Of a stretch of 64,000 nt of DNA, positions 60,664-64,000 are shown one piece after another. Every line of letters begins with the position of its first letter. Positions within the stretch are counted from its first letter, which is position 1. Below the pieces are notes generated by a model. That model did not search any database. It saw only the letters and a program-made list of their open reading frames with translations, and was not told the origin of the DNA. The DNA is from an uncultured Prevotella sp. (GTDB taxonomy: Bacteria > Bacteroidota > Bacteroidia > Bacteroidales > Bacteroidaceae): assembly GCA_947169185.1 (NCBI GenBank), contig CAMVOS010000001.1, positions 124,001 through 188,000 on the forward strand, read 5' to 3'. The position numbers and the translations under genes are program-made.

Positions 60664-63206
60664 AACGTTTACTCCTCTTTATGGTATGTTGCGTTTTTGC
60701 TGCAACTGTAGTGGCGCAGTCTTGGCCTGATGTCAAGAACGAGGCGAAGGCGGGCGCTCGTTGGTGGTGGTTAGGCTCCGCTGTCGACAAAGAAAACTTA
60801 CAATGGAATATCAAGCAGTATGCCGACCACGGCATCGGCTCACTGGAGATCACGCCCCTCTATGGTGTCCAGGGCAATCAGGCTAACAATATTCCTTATC
60901 TCTCTGATAAGTGGATGGAGATGTTACGCGAAACACAAGCGTATGGTAACGCTCAGGGTATCGAGATTGATATGGCCACAGGTACTGGCTGGCCGTTTGG
61001 TGGTCCTTGGGTTCCACTGGAAGAAAGTGCCTGTCGCGTTATCTTTGTAGAGAAAGACATCGTTAAGGGTACGACGCCCGACTTTGCTTTGTCAGGCAAG
61101 GATGCTGTTAACAGTAAACTGGACCGTATCGTGGCTTATGACAAGAACGGACGGATGGTTGACCTCCAATCGAAGGAGGCTGTGAAGGCTATTGCCGTGC
61201 ATATTAAATATGGTGTGATGAAAGTAAAGCGTGCTGCCCCTGGTGGCGAAGGACTGGTCATCGACCACTTCGACAAACGCGCTGTGGCAAATTATCTTCG
61301 CCACATTGAGGAAGCCTTTGAGCGTACAGGAACACCCTATCCGCGTACTTTCTTTAACGACAGCTACGAGGTGAGCGAAGCCACATGGACGCCTACGCTT
61401 TTCGAGGAATTCGAGAAACGTCGTGGCTATAAACTCGAAGAACATTTGCCTGAGTTGATTGATGCTGATGTGAAGACGGTGGCAGACTATCGCGAGACCT
61501 TAAGTGACCTGTTGCTCGAAAACTTTACCCAGCAGTGGACGGCATGGGCTCACTCTCATGGCGCTACCACACGTAATCAGGCTCATGGCTCTCCTGCCAA
61601 TCTCATCGATTGCTATGCTGCTGTCGATATTCCTGAGATTGAGGGCTTCGGACTCTCCGAATTCGGCATCAAAGGCTTGCGTACCGATCCGGGTAAGACG
61701 CGTAAGAACGACTCAGACTACTCGATGTTTAAGTATGCGCCTTCAGCTGCACATGTCTGTGGCAAACCCTATACGTCAAGTGAGACATTTACGTGGCTCA
61801 CTGAGCATTTCCGTACGTCGTTGTCACAGCTAAAGCCCGACCTTGACTTGATGCTCTGTGCGGGCGTTAACCACATGTACTTCCATGGAACCTGCTATTC
61901 ACCTAAGAATGATCCTTGGCCAGGCTGGAAGTTCTATGCTTCTATTGACATGAGTCCTACCAATAGTATCTGGCGCGATGCCCCCTATTTCATGCAGTAT
62001 GTGGAGCGCTGCCAGTCGTTTCTGCAGTGGGGCGAGCCAGACAACGACTTCCTCGTCTACTTGCCCGTTCGCGATATGTGGCAGAAGAATCCGAAGAAAC
62101 TACTCATGCAGTTCTCTATTCATGCTATGGGTAAGTTGGCACCAGAGTTCATCAAGACCATCCTTGATATCGACAAGGCAGGTTTTGACTGTGACTACAT
62201 CTCTGAGCGTCTGCTGATGGGTGTGACATATAAGAATGGCATGCTTGAAACTGCTGCAGGTACCCGCTACAAGGGGCTGATAATTCCTGGCTCAGGTAAT
62301 ATGCCCGAAACCGTCAAGGCACATATCGCAGACTTGAAGGCACAGGGAGCCAAGATATTCTATCATGTAGATGCCAAACAGTTGGCTCAGGCAGCCAAGC
62401 CTGAACAGATGAAGACGCTGCAAAGCTTGAAGGCTATCCGTCGCAAAAATCCTACAGGTTACCACTACTTCATTGCCAACCTGACGCCCAACGACATCGA
62501 GACTGATGTGCCATTGGCTGTAGCTTTCCAAAGCGCCGCACTCTTTAACCCCTTGAATGGCGACATCACGCCAGCTATCGTCAACGCTGGTAAGATACAC
62601 CTCGCCCTGCGCTCAGGACAGAGCATCATCGTGCAGACCTACAACGAGGCAGGAGCTACTGTTCAGCCTGTTGTTTTGCTAAAGCAACAAACAGAACAGG
62701 TCTACGCCCTCAACGGTCCCTGGCAACTGTCCTTCATAGAGGAGGCGCCCCGTGTAGCCAAGAGTTTTGCTCTTGACAGACCACAGACCTGGGAGTCGCT
62801 CGATGATGATTCGGCAAAGGTAACTATGGGCACAGGCGTCTATACCACCACCTTAAAACTGAAGAAACGCGACCTTAAAGATGCACAGTCTTGGCAGATA
62901 GACCTTGGCGACGTGCGCGAGTCAGCCCGTGTTTATATCAATGGCCAGTTCATTGGCTGTGCGTGGAGCGTGCCTTACGTGCTCGACTGCAAGGATGCCC
63001 TGAAAAAGGGTGTCAACGATATCCGCATCGAGGTCACCAACTTGCCAGCTAACCGCATTGCCGATTTGGACCGCAAGGGTGTTAAGTGGCGTAAGATGGA
63101 AGAAATCAATGTTGTGGACATCAACTACAAGAAGACTACCTACGACCAATGGGAACCCGTCAAGAGTGGCCTGAATTCAGAAGTTAAACTAATCAAGCGA
63201 TTATGA
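60660..63206 (+). CDS. GH106-type alpha-L-rhamnosidase
   Basis: 848 residues. Signal peptide MKRLLLFMVCCVFAATVVAQ. The N-terminal barrel domain matches GH106 (RWWWLGSAVDKENLQWNIKQ, GIGSLEITPLYGVQGNQ, EIDMATGTGWPFGGPWVP). A C-terminal GH2-like carbohydrate-binding domain follows (~720-848, TLKLKKRDLKD and VYINGQFIGCAWSVPY). Typical GH106 enzymes are over 1,000 residues, so this is a short form. It would release rhamnose, which RhaM then equilibrates. It overlaps both flanking genes by 4 bp. Confidence 0.87.
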   Translation: MKRLLLFMVCCVFAATVVAQSWPDVKNEAKAGARWWWLGSAVDKENLQWNIKQYADHGIGSLEITPLYGVQGNQANNIPYLSDKWMEMLRETQAYGNAQGIEIDMATGTGWPFGGPWVPLEESACRVIFVEKDIVKGTTPDFALSGKDAVNSKLDRIVAYDKNGRMVDLQSKEAVKAIAVHIKYGVMKVKRAAPGGEGLVIDHFDKRAVANYLRHIEEAFERTGTPYPRTFFNDSYEVSEATWTPTLFEEFEKRRGYKLEEHLPELIDADVKTVADYRETLSDLLLENFTQQWTAWAHSHGATTRNQAHGSPANLIDCYAAVDIPEIEGFGLSEFGIKGLRTDPGKTRKNDSDYSMFKYAPSAAHVCGKPYTSSETFTWLTEHFRTSLSQLKPDLDLMLCAGVNHMYFHGTCYSPKNDPWPGWKFYASIDMSPTNSIWRDAPYFMQYVERCQSFLQWGEPDNDFLVYLPVRDMWQKNPKKLLMQFSIHAMGKLAPEFIKTILDIDKAGFDCDYISERLLMGVTYKNGMLETAAGTRYKGLIIPGSGNMPETVKAHIADLKAQGAKIFYHVDAKQLAQAAKPEQMKTLQSLKAIRRKNPTGYHYFIANLTPNDIETDVPLAVAFQSAALFNPLNGDITPAIVNAGKIHLALRSGQSIIVQTYNEAGATVQPVVLLKQQTEQVYALNGPWQLSFIEEAPRVAKSFALDRPQTWESLDDDSAKVTMGTGVYTTTLKLKKRDLKDAQSWQIDLGDVRESARVYINGQFIGCAWSVPYVLDCKDALKKGVNDIRIEVTNLPANRIADLDRKGVKWRKMEEINVVDINYKKTTYDQWEPVKSGLNSEVKLIKRL

Positions 63207-64000
63207 AATACGTTGCAAACGAGAAACGCTACGTGCAGAGTGATGTGTTATATCAGCGCTGCGGACGCTCAGGCGTATTGCTGCCCAAGGTCAGTCTTGG
63301 TCTGTGGCATAATTTCGGAGGCGTTGACGACTACCAGCGCTCGAAAGAGATTCTATGTTATGCCTTCGACAATGGTATCACCCACCTCGACTTGGCAAAC
63401 AACTATGGTCCTCCCTATGGTTCTGCCGAGGAAACGTTGGGCCGCGTGATGGACGAGGATTTCCGTCCCTACCGTGACGAGTTGTTCATCTCCACCAAGG
63501 CGGGCTACGACATGTGGGATGGCCCTTACGGCAACTGGGGTTCACGCAAGTATCTGATGGCTTCGCTCGACCAGTCGTTGCGTCGCATGCGTCTCGACTA
63601 TGTCGACCTCTTCTATTCGCATCGCTATGACCCCAACACACCACTCGAAGAAACCTTGCAGGCGTTGGTCGATATTGTCCGTTGTGGCAAAGCCCTCTAT
63701 GTCGGTATCTCACGCTGGCCATTGGAGGCGACTCGCTTCGCCATCCAGTATCTGCGTGAACATGACGCACCTCTGCTCATCTATCAGGGACGCCTCAATA
63801 TGCTGGACCATGAACCCATCGATGATGGTATCCTGCAGCTCTGTCATGACGAGGGAGTTGGCTTCATCTCTTTCTCGCCATTGGCTCAGGGCCTGCTAAC
63901 AGACCGTTACTTGAATGGTATTCCTGAGGGCTCGCGCATGACGCGTGAACACTTCCTGAAGCATGAGATGCTGACGCCTGAATTGCTGCAGCAGTTGCTG
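63203..64000 (+). CDS. Aldo-keto reductase, YghZ/Kvbeta-like (3' end outside window)
   Basis: At least 266 residues from the ATG at 63203, overlapping the GH106 stop as ATGA and still open at the right edge. The catalytic tetrad of aldo-keto reductases is visible: Asp and Tyr in HLDLANNYG, Lys in ISTKAGYD and His in FYSHRYD. The loop ANNYGPPYGSAEETLGRVM matches L-glyceraldehyde-3-phosphate reductases. In a rhamnose locus it may act on L-lactaldehyde or another sugar aldehyde; this is inferred from context. Confidence 0.9.
   Translation, partial: MKYVANEKRYVQSDVLYQRCGRSGVLLPKVSLGLWHNFGGVDDYQRSKEILCYAFDNGITHLDLANNYGPPYGSAEETLGRVMDEDFRPYRDELFISTKAGYDMWDGPYGNWGSRKYLMASLDQSLRRMRLDYVDLFYSHRYDPNTPLEETLQALVDIVRCGKALYVGISRWPLEATRFAIQYLREHDAPLLIYQGRLNMLDHEPIDDGILQLCHDEGVGFISFSPLAQGLLTDRYLNGIPEGSRMTREHFLKHEMLTPELLQQLL

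Overview
The window looks like chromosomal DNA of a Bacteroidales bacterium, most likely Prevotella or a close relative. The evidence is the Bacteroidetes promoter form TTTG-N19/21-TAnnTTTG upstream of many genes, mostly A-rich rather than Shine-Dalgarno leaders, a fused murF-alr, a bifunctional Fkp, the type IX secretion regulators PorX and PorW, GSCFA, DUF4954 and DUF3160 families, and a dense block of pectin-degrading enzymes. No rRNA, phage, intact insertion sequence or CRISPR array is present; one tRNA gene is.

Layout. Positions 1-8535 hold the 3' part of dnaE, trxA, and a minus-strand group aroA-porW-porX-tsaE. Positions 8536-9327 hold tRNA-Pro(GGG), its terminator, a remnant of a tyrosine recombinase and a repeated promoter element. 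Positions 9328-16628 hold a YfhO membrane protein, divergent fucP and fkp (L-fucose uptake and GDP-fucose synthesis) and a GSCFA protein. Positions 16689-20981 hold a lipoprotein, an HU-family protein with a tandem-repeat leader, a candidate small RNA, a second copy of the promoter element and murF-alr. Positions 21097-24947 are a hexuronate group: an orphan galactitol-type EIIC, a KduI with a signal peptide, and an ExuT-like MFS carrier. Positions 25097-31095 hold a stand-alone domain related to B12-dependent ribonucleotide reductase, folB, an amidase, an MCE protein, dnaA and nagB. Positions 31213-40468 hold hflX, DUF4954, an M16 peptidase, class I fumarase and an M6 peptidase with a probable T9SS-type tail. 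clpB follows, then a gene-free, palindrome-rich spacer, a SemiSWEET, a nitroreductase and an ADP-forming acyl-CoA synthetase.

Positions 46833-64000 are dominated by carbohydrate enzymes arranged in two divergent arms around 57024-57138. The left arm has a rhamnogalacturonan acetylesterase, RhaM, GH35 and GH2, then a hypothetical protein, DUF3160, CapA and the acyl-CoA synthetase. The right arm has GH2, GH105, GH106 and an aldo-keto reductase that runs off the edge. Together they suggest breakdown of rhamnogalacturonan-I and its galactan side chains to rhamnose, galactose and unsaturated galacturonate. The KduI/ExuT group at 21-25 kb could take up and process the uronate products. No SusC/SusD pair or hybrid two-component regulator is visible here.

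The most unusual signals are non-coding. (1) At least 16 short arrays of 7- or 8-bp units lie at gene junctions. Several supply a stop codon, one lies at the expected -33 position of a promoter, and three lie inside glycosidase genes, one of them in the signal-peptide codons. (2) A repeated element carries two promoters, each with its -33 box at an inverted repeat whose arms differ between copies yet remain complementary. (3) Four 21-bp repeats form the leader of the HU-family gene. (4) A 19-bp perfect inverted repeat carries both divergent promoters of the pectin locus.
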